A stretch of 34,401 nucleotides of DNA, taken from Paraburkholderia sp. (GTDB lineage Bacteria > Pseudomonadota > Gammaproteobacteria > Burkholderiales > Burkholderiaceae). This document shows positions 25,545 to 34,401 of this stretch, piece after piece; position 1 is the first letter of the stretch, and each line of letters begins with the position of its first letter. A program made the translations under genes and the position numbers. The stretch lies in contig JAITTX010000171.1 in NCBI GenBank assembly GCA_031286755.1, forward strand, positions 1 through 34,401, written 5' to 3'. The notes below the pieces were generated by a model, which was not told where the DNA came from, did not search any database, and saw only the letters and a program-made list of their open reading frames with translations.

Positions 25545-25858
25545 GCACGAGTCTCGTTCTTCAATACGCGGTCATTGCGCTGCTGGTGGCGGCGAGCCTG
25601 TGGACGGCGCTGCGCAAGCTCGCGCCGCAGACGACCGCGCGCTGGCAGGCGGCCGCCGCCGCGGCGCTGCTCAAGCCGCAACGCGGCGCCTTCGCGCAGC
25701 GCCTCGGGCGCTTCATGCAGCCCAAAGGCGCGACGGGCAATTGCGGCGACGGCTGCGGCACGTGCGGCACCTGCGGGCCAGCCGATGCAAGCGCGAACGC
25801 AAGCGCCAACTCGGCGGCGCGCGAGCAGCCCGTCACGTTTCATCCGCGCCGGAAATAA
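25541..25858 (+). CDS. FeoB-linked one-helix protein with four-cysteine cluster (DUF6587-like)
   Basis: 105-residue protein translated from an ATG overlapping the feoB stop (ATGA). One N-terminal membrane helix (LVLQYAVIALLVAASLWTAL) is followed by a basic linker and the motif C68-x3-C72-x2-C75-x2-C78 in GNCGDGCGTCGTCG, then a disordered Ala/Asn/Ser tail. It resembles the small DUF6587 proteins and, in layout, the cysteine-rich membrane proteins linked to FeoB in Firmicutes. It could bind iron or an Fe-S cluster, or replace FeoC as a third partner; the role is inference. The cysteine motif would face the cytoplasm if the N-terminus is out. Confidence 0.8.
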   Translation: MSTSLVLQYAVIALLVAASLWTALRKLAPQTTARWQAAAAAALLKPQRGAFAQRLGRFMQPKGATGNCGDGCGTCGTCGPADASANASANSAAREQPVTFHPRRK

Positions 25859-26011
25859 GCACGCCACATAGCTTCGGCTACACTCGCGGCAGCAAGGCAA
25901 GCCCGCGCGGGCGCACCGCCCGCGTGACGCCAGCGGAGCGCATCGCGCGGCCCAGCTGGATTTTCCCGGCGCTCCCGCCAATACTTCCGCCGACTCTCCC
26001 GTTTAGCGCCG

Positions 26012-26815
26012 ATGCCCCACGCCCTCTTTCCCGCCGCCCGCCGCACGTCCTCATTCGCAGCGCTTTTTGCTTCGCTCGCCGCGTTGGCCGTTGCGTTGGC
26101 CACTGCATTGTCCACCACCGGCTGCGTGCGTCTTTCCACACTCGACGCAAACGGGCTCTGGAAAGTAGTGGGCGAGCAATGCGTGCCGAACGCGCGCGAC
26201 ACCGGCAATCCGGGCCCGTGCACGAGCGTCGACTTCCAGAAGCGCTACGCGGTGCTCAAGGACATCAACGGGCGCGCACAATATCTGCTGATTCCGACCG
26301 ACCGCGTCGCGGGCATCGAAAGCCCCGAGATCCTCTACGGCGGCTCGCCCGAGTACTGGCGCGGTGCGTGGGCCGCGGGCCGCTACGTGGACGCGAAGCT
26401 CAACACGACGCTCGCCCCCACCCAGCTCGGCCTCGAAATCAATTCGTCGCAGCGGCGCTCGCAGAACCAGTTGCATATTCACGTCGATTGCATGCGCAAC
26501 GATATCGCCGACGCGCTCGCGCCCTATCGCCACGACCCGCCCGGCACGTGGCGCTGGGCCACGCTCGACGGCAAGCGCTACCGCGTCACGCGCGTGACGA
26601 CCCTCGCCGACAACGGCAACCCCTTCCGCGTGGTCGAACGCAGCCTGGGGCCGCAGCGGAGCATGGCCGTGCAAACGATTCTCGTGACCGGCGCGGGCCC
26701 CGACACCGCGCGCGACGGCTGGCTCGTCGTCAATAGCGGACTCGATGTGGAAGGCGGCACCGGCACCGCCGAAGGGCTGCTCGATCATTCTTGCGCGCTG
26801 GCTGGCGCACGGTGA
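26012..26815 (+). CDS. cdh: CDP-diacylglycerol pyrophosphatase
   Basis: 267-residue protein of the Cdh family, HIT superfamily, which hydrolyses CDP-diacylglycerol to CMP and phosphatidate. The N-terminal hydrophobic signal ends in LSTTGC (Cys38, lipobox-like), so it is probably a membrane-anchored periplasmic enzyme. Then follow LWKVVGEQCVPN, YAVLKDINGRAQYLLIPTDRVAGIESP and the catalytic QNQLHIHVDC (HxHxxC-type) at 151-160, all typical of the family. The ATG at 26012 lacks a strong ribosome site. It is convergent with the MarR gene with a 24-base gap. Confidence 0.88.
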   Translation: MPHALFPAARRTSSFAALFASLAALAVALATALSTTGCVRLSTLDANGLWKVVGEQCVPNARDTGNPGPCTSVDFQKRYAVLKDINGRAQYLLIPTDRVAGIESPEILYGGSPEYWRGAWAAGRYVDAKLNTTLAPTQLGLEINSSQRRSQNQLHIHVDCMRNDIADALAPYRHDPPGTWRWATLDGKRYRVTRVTTLADNGNPFRVVERSLGPQRSMAVQTILVTGAGPDTARDGWLVVNSGLDVEGGTGTAEGLLDHSCALAGAR

Positions 26816-26839
26816 GCGCGATGAAGCGGCGCGCGGCGC

Positions 26840-27343
26840 TCACGCCGCTTCGTCTTCGCGCGCGAGCCGCGCCAACCAGCGCCGAACCACCTGTTCCTCG
26901 TCAGCGGTAAAGCCTTCGATCATCCGCGCCTCCAGCTTCTTCACACGCGAGCGGCACTGCTTGAGCAAAACCTCGCCCGCGCCCGTCACCCCGATCTGCT
27001 GAATGCGGCCATGCACCGGATGCGGCCGGCGCTCGATTGCGCCGCCGCGCTCGAGATTCGAGACGATCACGCTGACCGTCTGCGGCGTGAGCACGGCGAG
27101 TCGCGCCAGGTCGGCGCCGGAGATGCCCGGGTAGGCTGCGAGCATCGTCAGCACCACGAACTGCGGCGGGGTGATGCCGAGATCGGCCAGCGCGCGCTCC
27201 ATGCGCAAACGCTGCGCCGCGCCCGCCTGGCGCAGCAGATAGCCCATGTGGCCAGCCTCGCCGCGCTTGCCCTCGCCCGGTGCGGGAATGGGCTCGTTGC
27301 GCTCGCCTTCGGCTTTTGGTATGGATCTCGTGGTCTTGCGCAT
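26840..27343 (-). CDS. MarR-family transcriptional regulator
   Basis: 167-residue winged-helix regulator: GYLLRQAGAAQRLRMERALADLGITPPQFVVLTMLAAYPGISGADLARLAVLTPQTVSVIVSNLERGGAIERRPHPVHGRIQ is a complete MarR DNA-binding module with the wing (HPVHGR). A charged 30-residue N-tail precedes it. The ATG at 27343 has no strong ribosome site. It is divergent from the AhpD-like gene by 66 bases, with repeated sequence in between that may be the operator. It likely represses the neighbour and itself in response to a phenolic or oxidant ligand (inference). Confidence 0.9.
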   Translation of the reverse strand: MRKTTRSIPKAEGERNEPIPAPGEGKRGEAGHMGYLLRQAGAAQRLRMERALADLGITPPQFVVLTMLAAYPGISGADLARLAVLTPQTVSVIVSNLERGGAIERRPHPVHGRIQQIGVTGAGEVLLKQCRSRVKKLEARMIEGFTADEEQVVRRWLARLAREDEAA

Positions 27344-27344
27344 A

Positions 27345-27375
27345 ATGTCAGTGTTCGAATATGATGTCTGTGCTC
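27345..27375. promoter_or_regulatory. direct repeat between MarR and AhpD-like genes
   Basis: ATGTCAGTGTTC (27345-27356) and ATGTCTGTGCTC (27364-27375) match at 10 of 12 positions and start 19 bases apart, about two helical turns. They fill the AT-rich gap between the divergent genes and are the best candidate for the MarR binding region. Confidence 0.4.
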
Positions 27376-27409
27376 TGATACTATCGTCCAACCGACGCGA
27401 GGTCCAGTC

Positions 27410-27883
27410 ATGTCCAGCGCATCTTCCCGCATCAGCTATGAAACGTTCAGGCGCGACGCCGCTCAGGTGGCCGCCGCGCTTTCGGCCATGAGCAAGGCCG
27501 TCGACGACTCCGGGCTCGAGAAATCGCTCACCGAGCTGCTGAAGATTCGCGCGTCGCAAATCAACGGCTGCGCATTCTGCATTCAGTACCACCTGAATAT
27601 CGCGCGCGAGAAGAACGTGCCGCGCGCGAAGCTCGATCTGGTGGCGGCGTGGCATGAGGCGCCCGCGCTTTACAGCGAGCGCGAGCAAGCCGCGCTGGCG
27701 TATACGGAAGCGCTCACGTCGAAGCTGCACGAGGGGGTGAGCGAGGCGCTGTACCGGAACGTGGCGGAGCAGTTTCCCGGGGCGCAGATGGCGTTTTTGA
27801 CCGCCGCCATCGCCAATATCAATGCGTGGAACCGGATTGCGGTAGCGTTGCAGTTCGCGCCGCCGGTGAAGGAGGAAGCATAA
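27410..27883 (+). CDS. carboxymuconolactone decarboxylase / AhpD-like family protein
   Basis: 157-residue all-helical protein of the CMD/AhpD superfamily. The redox motif C54-x2-C57 with His61 lies in GCAFCIQYHLNIAREKNV, as in alkylhydroperoxidase AhpD-like enzymes. Further conserved features are ELLKIRASQING before it and the FLTAAIANINAWNRIAVAL helix after it. It probably reduces peroxides or acts on a small organic substrate. GAGG precedes the ATG at 27410. Its divergent MarR neighbour supports a stress-induced role. Confidence 0.93.
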   Translation: MSSASSRISYETFRRDAAQVAAALSAMSKAVDDSGLEKSLTELLKIRASQINGCAFCIQYHLNIAREKNVPRAKLDLVAAWHEAPALYSEREQAALAYTEALTSKLHEGVSEALYRNVAEQFPGAQMAFLTAAIANINAWNRIAVALQFAPPVKEEA

Positions 27884-27895
27884 GCAGGCTCCCGC

Positions 27896-28807
27896 CTAGG
27901 CCCGGAGCGTCGCATCGAAATCGATATCCGACAAGTGCTGTGTCAGGAAGTCGATCAGCACCCGCGTCTTGGCCGACAGCAGGCGCGCATGCGTGAATAC
28001 CGCGCGAACGGGGCGCGGCGGGGCTTCATAAGGCTTCAGGACTCGTTGCAGCCGCCCTTCCTGCAAATGTTGCGCAATGGCCCACGCCGGCGAGCTAACC
28101 AGTCCTGCGCCTTCAACCGCCGCCGCGACGACTCCGTCAATCGTGTTCGATCGCATCGCGGATTCGATCCGGACTGCGAAGGGTTTATCGTCCACGGCGA
28201 AGGTCCATTCCTGCGGGCCATCGTCCCGGGCATACACCAGACAGGCGTGCCCGGACAGGTCGCGCGGGTGCCCGGGTTCGCCGCGCGATTCGAGGTAGGC
28301 GGGCGCCGCGCTGACGACCCAGCTCAGTTGCCCCAGTTTGCGCGCCACGAGATTCGAATCCGGCATCGATCCGATGCGAACGGCAACGTCGATGCCCTCG
28401 TCGATCAGGCTGATCTCGCGATCGAGCAGCAACACGTCGAGCGAGATGGCCGGATAAAGCACGGCGAATTTCGCCAGCAACGGCAGCAGGAAGGCCCTTC
28501 CGAACACGGTCGGTCCGGAGATCCGCAACGATCCGGCCGGCGCGGAGGCCGCGGCCGTCAGGGCGGTCTCCATGTCGTCGATTTCAGCGAGCAGCCGCTT
28601 GGCCTGCTCGTAATACACCCGCCCTACGTCCGTGAGCACCAGGGCCCGGGTGGAACGCACGAGGAGCCGCACGTGCAAGCGCTCTTCGAGCGCCGTCAAA
28701 TGACGGCTCACGGACGAAAGGGACAAGCCCGACCGGCGAGCCGCGCCGGACAAGCTCCCCTCCTCGACGGCCAGCGCGAACAGCGCCATGGACTCGGTTC
28801 GTTCCAT
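27896..28807 (-). CDS. LysR-family transcriptional regulator
   Basis: 303-residue regulator with an N-terminal winged helix (MALFALAVEEGSLSGAARRSGLSLSSVSRHLTALEERLHVRLLVRSTR) and a LysR substrate-binding domain of the CrgA-like branch (LRISGPTVFGRAFLLPLLAKFAVLYPAISLDVLLLD, IDEGIDVAVRIGSMPDSNLVARKLG). The ATG at 28807 follows AAGGGGAA with a good gap; an in-frame ATG at 28837 lacks one. It is divergent from the DHA2 exporter with a 161-base gap, so it is the likely regulator of that exporter. Inducer unknown. Confidence 0.94.
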   Translation of the reverse strand: MERTESMALFALAVEEGSLSGAARRSGLSLSSVSRHLTALEERLHVRLLVRSTRALVLTDVGRVYYEQAKRLLAEIDDMETALTAAASAPAGSLRISGPTVFGRAFLLPLLAKFAVLYPAISLDVLLLDREISLIDEGIDVAVRIGSMPDSNLVARKLGQLSWVVSAAPAYLESRGEPGHPRDLSGHACLVYARDDGPQEWTFAVDDKPFAVRIESAMRSNTIDGVVAAAVEGAGLVSSPAWAIAQHLQEGRLQRVLKPYEAPPRPVRAVFTHARLLSAKTRVLIDFLTQHLSDIDFDATLRA

Positions 28808-28968
28808 ACCGGGTTCCCCTTGCAAATAAGCGTTCAATATACTTTGAAATTTTAATATTCACGTCAATTTTGCAAGGCTGCCTGGCAGGAATTTGGCTTC
28901 TGCCGCGTATCCGCCGCCCGCATACTCTGTGGCAATCGAGCTATCTGGACTGGAGCGGCCACGGAGTC

Positions 28969-30348
28969 ATGGAACGCCAATACGTATCAATCCCGGCAAG
29001 CCAGGGCACGCTGCGCGCATCGCAACGACTCTGGGCCGTGATCGCGATCTCGCTTGCGGTGGGCATGGCAACACTCGACACGGCCATCACCAACACCGCG
29101 CTGCCCACCATCTCGGTGGATTTGCGCGCCTCCGCGACGGGCGCCATCTGGGTCGTCACCAGCTATCAACTGACGATGGTCGCGGCGATGTTGCCGCTAG
29201 CCGCCCTGTGCGATGTGCGCGGCCACAGAACCATCTTCCTGCTCGGGCTCGTGATCTTCACCGTCGCGTCCTTTGCTTGCGGGGCCGCATGGTCGCTGCC
29301 GGTCCTGATTGCGGCCCGCGCCATGCAAGGCGTGGGCGCGGCGGCCCTGATGTCGGCCAACACGGCGCTGGTGCGCCACCTGTACCCCGAGAGCCTGCTC
29401 GGCCGCGGCCTCGGTCTCAATGCCGCCGTCATCGCGTTCGGGGTGGCGGCCGGGCCGACCATGGCGTCGGCGGTGCTGTCGTTCTCCACATGGCACTGGC
29501 TGTTCTTCATCAACGTTCCGGCCGGGCTCTTCGCGCTTGCGCTGGCCTGGCGCGTGCTTCCCGTTTTGCCGGCTGCGCACCGTTCTTTCGACGCGCTTGC
29601 CGCGTTGCTGTGCGTGCTCATGCTGGCGCTATTCCTGCATGGGGTCGCGGGATATGCCCAAGGAGCAGCGCCATGGGTCGCGCTTGGCGAAGTGGGCCTC
29701 TCGGCCGGACTCTGCTTCGCGCTGATGAGACGGCAAAGAGATTGCGCCACCCCGCTGCTCGCGGTGGATCTGTTCCGTCTGCCGATCTTCTCCCTCTCGG
29801 CGGCCGCGGCCTTCTTAAACTTCGTGGCACAAGGCTCGGTCATGGTCGCCGTGCCGTTCCTGTTCCAGCACGCCCTGGGGATCAGTCAGGTCGGGACGGG
29901 ATTGCTGATCACCCCATGGCCCGCTGTGGGCGGCTTGATGGCGCCGGTGGCCGGACGCCTTTCGGACCGGTACCCCGCGGGGCTGCTGGGCGGAATCGGC
30001 CTGCTATTTCTTGCTGGCGCCATCATCGCGCTGGCGCTGCTGCCCGCTCATGTGGCGCCACCGATAATCGTCGCCTGCATGGTCATGGGCGGCTTTGGCT
30101 TCGGATTGTTCCTGTCGCCCAATCAGCGGACGCTCATGAGCAGCGCCCCCCATCATCGCAGCGGCTCGGCCAGCGGCATTCTCGGGATTGCCCGCATCCT
30201 CGGACAGGCCATGGGCGCCGTTCTCGTCGCGCTGAACCTGCGCATCTTCGGGGTCACGGCGGGGCCCGCCGCAGCCCTGTGGATGGGCAGTGCGTTCGCC
30301 GTGGCCGGCGCGGTTGCAAGCGCGCTTCGCTTGATGCCGAAGCGCTAG
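28969..30348 (+). CDS. DHA2-family MFS exporter (EmrB/QacA type)
   Basis: 459-residue, about 14-helix major facilitator of the drug:H+ antiporter-2 family. The first helix region contains LDTAITNTALPTIS (motif D1); motif A-like LCDVRGHRTIFLLG and motif C-like GPTMASAV follow. The second half starts near LFRLPIFSLSAAAAFLNF and has APVAGRLSDRYPAG. The ATG at 28969 follows CGGAG. An upstream extension (from 28870) has no ribosome site. It probably exports a toxic compound under control of the divergent LysR. It ends 26 bases before the convergent liuD gene. Confidence 0.93.
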   Translation: MERQYVSIPASQGTLRASQRLWAVIAISLAVGMATLDTAITNTALPTISVDLRASATGAIWVVTSYQLTMVAAMLPLAALCDVRGHRTIFLLGLVIFTVASFACGAAWSLPVLIAARAMQGVGAAALMSANTALVRHLYPESLLGRGLGLNAAVIAFGVAAGPTMASAVLSFSTWHWLFFINVPAGLFALALAWRVLPVLPAAHRSFDALAALLCVLMLALFLHGVAGYAQGAAPWVALGEVGLSAGLCFALMRRQRDCATPLLAVDLFRLPIFSLSAAAAFLNFVAQGSVMVAVPFLFQHALGISQVGTGLLITPWPAVGGLMAPVAGRLSDRYPAGLLGGIGLLFLAGAIIALALLPAHVAPPIIVACMVMGGFGFGLFLSPNQRTLMSSAPHHRSGSASGILGIARILGQAMGAVLVALNLRIFGVTAGPAAALWMGSAFAVAGAVASALRLMPKR

Positions 30349-30374
30349 CGTTCGATGCTCGCAAGCCGCGCTCT

Positions 30375-32387
<2,013 letters not shown>

Positions 32388-32455
32388 GGGTGGTCTCGCT
32401 ATCTTGCTGATTCGGTGCTGGTTCGGTTCCGGTTCAACGCTGGTTCGCCCGTCAC

Positions 32456-33259
32456 TCACGCCGGATCACGCCAGCGCGGCGCACGCTTTTCGAGGAACGA
32501 CGACACGCCGTCGCGTCCCTCCTCGCTCGCGCGAATGCGCGCGATGCGCACGGCCGTGTCTTCGATCAGCGCTTCGTCGATCGTCTCGCCCGCGATGTCC
32601 TGCACGAGCTGCTTGCATTCGCGCGCCGCGTTCGGGCTGTTTGCGCAGAGCGTGTCGGCAATGCGCTGCACGGTGGCGTCGAGTTCGTCCGCGCTCACCG
32701 CCTCGCTCACGAGGCCCAGGCGCTGCGCCGTCGCGCAATCGAACGCTTCCGCCGTGACGAAGTAGCGGCGCGAGGCCTGCTCGCCGAGCGCGCGGATCAC
32801 ATACGGCGCGATGGTCGCGGGCATCAAACCGAGGCGCGCCTCGGAAAGGCAGAAGTGCACCGTCTCGGCGGCCACGACGATATCGGCCGCGCACACGAGG
32901 CCCATGCCGCCCGCGTAGGCATCGCCGTGCACGCGCGCGATCACGGGCTTCGGACAGCGGTATACGGCACTGAGCATATGCGCGAGGCGCAGTGCGTCGG
33001 CGCGGTTCTCCGCGTCGGAGTAGCCGGCCATCTTGCGCATCCAGTTCAGGTCCGCGCCCGCGCAGAAGGCCTTGCCGTTGCCCGCCAGCACGATCGCCCG
33101 CACGCCGTCGTACACCCCATCGCGCGCGCCGAGCGCCGTGAAGGCTTCGGTCACCTCGGCGATCATCGTCTCGTTGAACGCGTTGCGCACGTCGGGGCGA
33201 TTGAGCGTGACGGTCGCGACGTGGCCCGTTACTTCGACCACCAGCGTTTCGTATTGCAT
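32456..33259 (-). CDS. liuC: 3-methylglutaconyl-CoA hydratase (enoyl-CoA hydratase family)
   Basis: 267-residue crotonase-fold enzyme hydrating 3-methylglutaconyl-CoA to HMG-CoA. Oxyanion-hole segments AFCAGADLNWMRKMAGYS and HGDAYAGGMGLVCAADIVVA, the catalytic region FCLSEARLGLMPATIAPYVIRALG, and the characteristic LNWM that separates LiuC from general enoyl-CoA hydratases are visible. The ATG at 33259 has AAGGAG upstream; an ATG two codons earlier (33265) is also possible. It lies between the two carboxylase subunit genes, the standard liu order B-C-D. Confidence 0.93.
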   Translation of the reverse strand: MQYETLVVEVTGHVATVTLNRPDVRNAFNETMIAEVTEAFTALGARDGVYDGVRAIVLAGNGKAFCAGADLNWMRKMAGYSDAENRADALRLAHMLSAVYRCPKPVIARVHGDAYAGGMGLVCAADIVVAAETVHFCLSEARLGLMPATIAPYVIRALGEQASRRYFVTAEAFDCATAQRLGLVSEAVSADELDATVQRIADTLCANSPNAARECKQLVQDIAGETIDEALIEDTAVRIARIRASEEGRDGVSSFLEKRAPRWRDPA

Positions 33260-33282
33260 CGTCATGTTCTCCTTCTGTGCGC

Positions 33283-34401
33283 TCACATGCGGAACACGCC
33301 GAAGCGCGTTTCCTCGATTGGCGCGTTCATGGTGGCCGAAAGCCCGAGGCCGAGCACGTCGCGCGTCTGGGCCGGGTCGATCACGCCGTCGTCCCACAGG
33401 CGCGCGCTCGCATAGTACGGATGCCCCTGAAGCTCGTACTGATCGCGAATCGGCTGCTTGAAGGCCTCTTCCTCTTCGGCGCTCCACGTGCCGCCCTTGC
33501 GCTCGATGCCATCGCGGCGCACCGTGGCGAGCACGGAGGCGGCCTGCTCGCCGCCCATCACCGAGATGCGCGCGTTCGGCCACATCCACAGGAAGCGCGG
33601 CGAGTACGCGCGGCCGCACATGCCGTAATTGCCGGCGCCGAACGAGCCGCCGATGATGACCGTGAACTTGGGCACCTTCGCCGTGGCCACGGCCGTCACC
33701 ATCTTGGCGCCGTTGCGCGCGATGCCTTCGTTCTCGTACTTGCGGCCCACCATGAAGCCCGTGATGTTCTGCAGGAACACGAGCGGAATCTTGCGCTGGC
33801 AGCACAGCTCGATGAAGTGGGTGCCCTTGAGCGCCGACTCGGAAAAGAGGATGCCGTTGTTCGCGACGATCCCGACCGGATGGCCCCAGATGTGCGCGAA
33901 GCCCGTGACGAGCGTGGTGCCGTAACGCGCCTTGAATTCGTCGAAAGCCGAGTCATCGACGATGCGCGCGATCACTTCGCGCACATCGAAGGGCTTGCGC
34001 GTATCCACGGGAATCACGCCATAGAGGCTCTTTGCGTCGTAGCGCGGCGGCAGCGGCTCGCGCAGCGCCACGGGCGGCGTCTTCGTGTGATTGAGATTGC
34101 CCACGATCGAACGCGCGATCGCGAGCGCATGCGCGTCGTTCTGCGCGAGGTGATCGGCCACGCCCGAAAGGCGCGTATGCACGTCGCCGCCGCCGAGGTC
34201 TTCGGCGCTCACTTCCTCGCCGGTCGCGGCCTTCACGAGCGGCGGGCCGCCCAGGAAAATCGTGCCCTGGTTCTTCACGATGATCGACTCGTCGCTCATC
34301 GCGGGCACGTAGGCGCCGCCCGCCGTGCACGAACCCATCACCACGGCGATCTGCGGAATGCCCTGCGACGAGAGATTCGCCTGGTTATAGAAGATGCGGC
34401 C
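33283..34401 (-). CDS. liuB: methylcrotonyl-CoA carboxylase beta (carboxyltransferase) subunit, 5' end cut
   Basis: 372 residues are visible of an about 535-residue carboxyltransferase subunit; the N-terminus lies beyond the right edge. Visible: [85 protein letters not shown] and the C-terminal acyl-CoA site ([35 protein letters not shown]). It transfers CO2 from carboxybiotin to 3-methylcrotonyl-CoA. Its stop is 23 bases before liuC. liuR and liuA (isovaleryl-CoA dehydrogenase) are expected beyond the edge, but cannot be seen. Confidence 0.95.
   Translation of the reverse strand, partial: GRIFYNQANLSSQGIPQIAVVMGSCTAGGAYVPAMSDESIIVKNQGTIFLGGPPLVKAATGEEVSAEDLGGGDVHTRLSGVADHLAQNDAHALAIARSIVGNLNHTKTPPVALREPLPPRYDAKSLYGVIPVDTRKPFDVREVIARIVDDSAFDEFKARYGTTLVTGFAHIWGHPVGIVANNGILFSESALKGTHFIELCCQRKIPLVFLQNITGFMVGRKYENEGIARNGAKMVTAVATAKVPKFTVIIGGSFGAGNYGMCGRAYSPRFLWMWPNARISVMGGEQAASVLATVRRDGIERKGGTWSAEEEEAFKQPIRDQYELQGHPYYASARLWDDGVIDPAQTRDVLGLGLSATMNAPIEETRFGVFRM

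Noticed and set aside
32415..32446. Repeated CTGGTTCG in the liuC-liuD gap as an operator
   Set aside because: Simple GGTTC-type slippage repeat inside an operon with no regulator evidence.

Overview
The window is very GC-rich, dense chromosomal DNA from a beta-proteobacterium, most likely a member of the Burkholderiaceae (Burkholderia/Paraburkholderia/Caballeronia group). The assignment rests on three small DUF4148 secreted proteins (a family concentrated in Burkholderia relatives), the DUF1488 and DUF1653 proteins, a leucine/isovalerate (liu) catabolic cluster and strong third-position GC bias. I saw no rRNA, tRNA, transposase, integrase or CRISPR array. The species call is inference from family content only.

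Layout. 1-2261: an acyl-CoA dehydrogenase cut by the left edge, divergent from an AraC-type regulator. 2421-5074: a DUF4148 protein, an NCS2 purine permease with a possible structured leader, and a cytochrome b561, closed by a strong terminator. 5109-8425: DUF1488 protein, a small membrane protein and an AcoR-like sigma-54 activator. 8533-10172: a two-gene operon joining an MbfA-like ferritin/VIT iron exporter to a [2Fe-2S] ferredoxin by a 4-base overlap. 10216-12352: small envelope proteins (two DUF4148, a glycine-rich repeat lipoprotein, a Pmp3/YqaE protein) and a DUF1653 protein. 12412-16151: two divergent regulator/target pairs, TetR with a glutathione S-transferase and FCD-GntR with a CynX-type transporter. 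16249-18669: a small secreted protein behind a LexA-like box, a candidate 27-residue ORF in structured, A-tract-rich DNA, an FMN reductase and a small hypothetical protein.

18734-23156: a ferritin-like EExxH protein, an amidase, an amino-acid-type binding protein without its permease, a Nudix hydrolase and a DUF3455 lipoprotein. 23404-25858: a Fur-box-controlled feoA-feoB operon with a third overlapping gene for a one-helix protein with a four-cysteine cluster. 26012-27883: a CDP-diacylglycerol pyrophosphatase and a MarR/AhpD-like divergent pair. 27896-30348: a LysR regulator divergent from a DHA2 drug-type exporter. 30375-34401: the liuB(partial)-liuC-liuD leucine-catabolism genes on the minus strand, running off the right edge.

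Functionally, iron handling recurs: FeoAB import under Fur, MbfA-like export with a ferredoxin, and a diiron-type protein. Acyl-CoA catabolism appears at both ends. Several regulators sit divergently next to a single plausible target, and some of those intergenic regions show readable operator-like sequence. The least explained items are the MbfA-ferredoxin pair, the FeoB-linked cysteine protein, the 23-bp-spaced operator array at 14817-14872, the LexA-like promoter at 16249-16277 and the 27-codon ORF at 16968.
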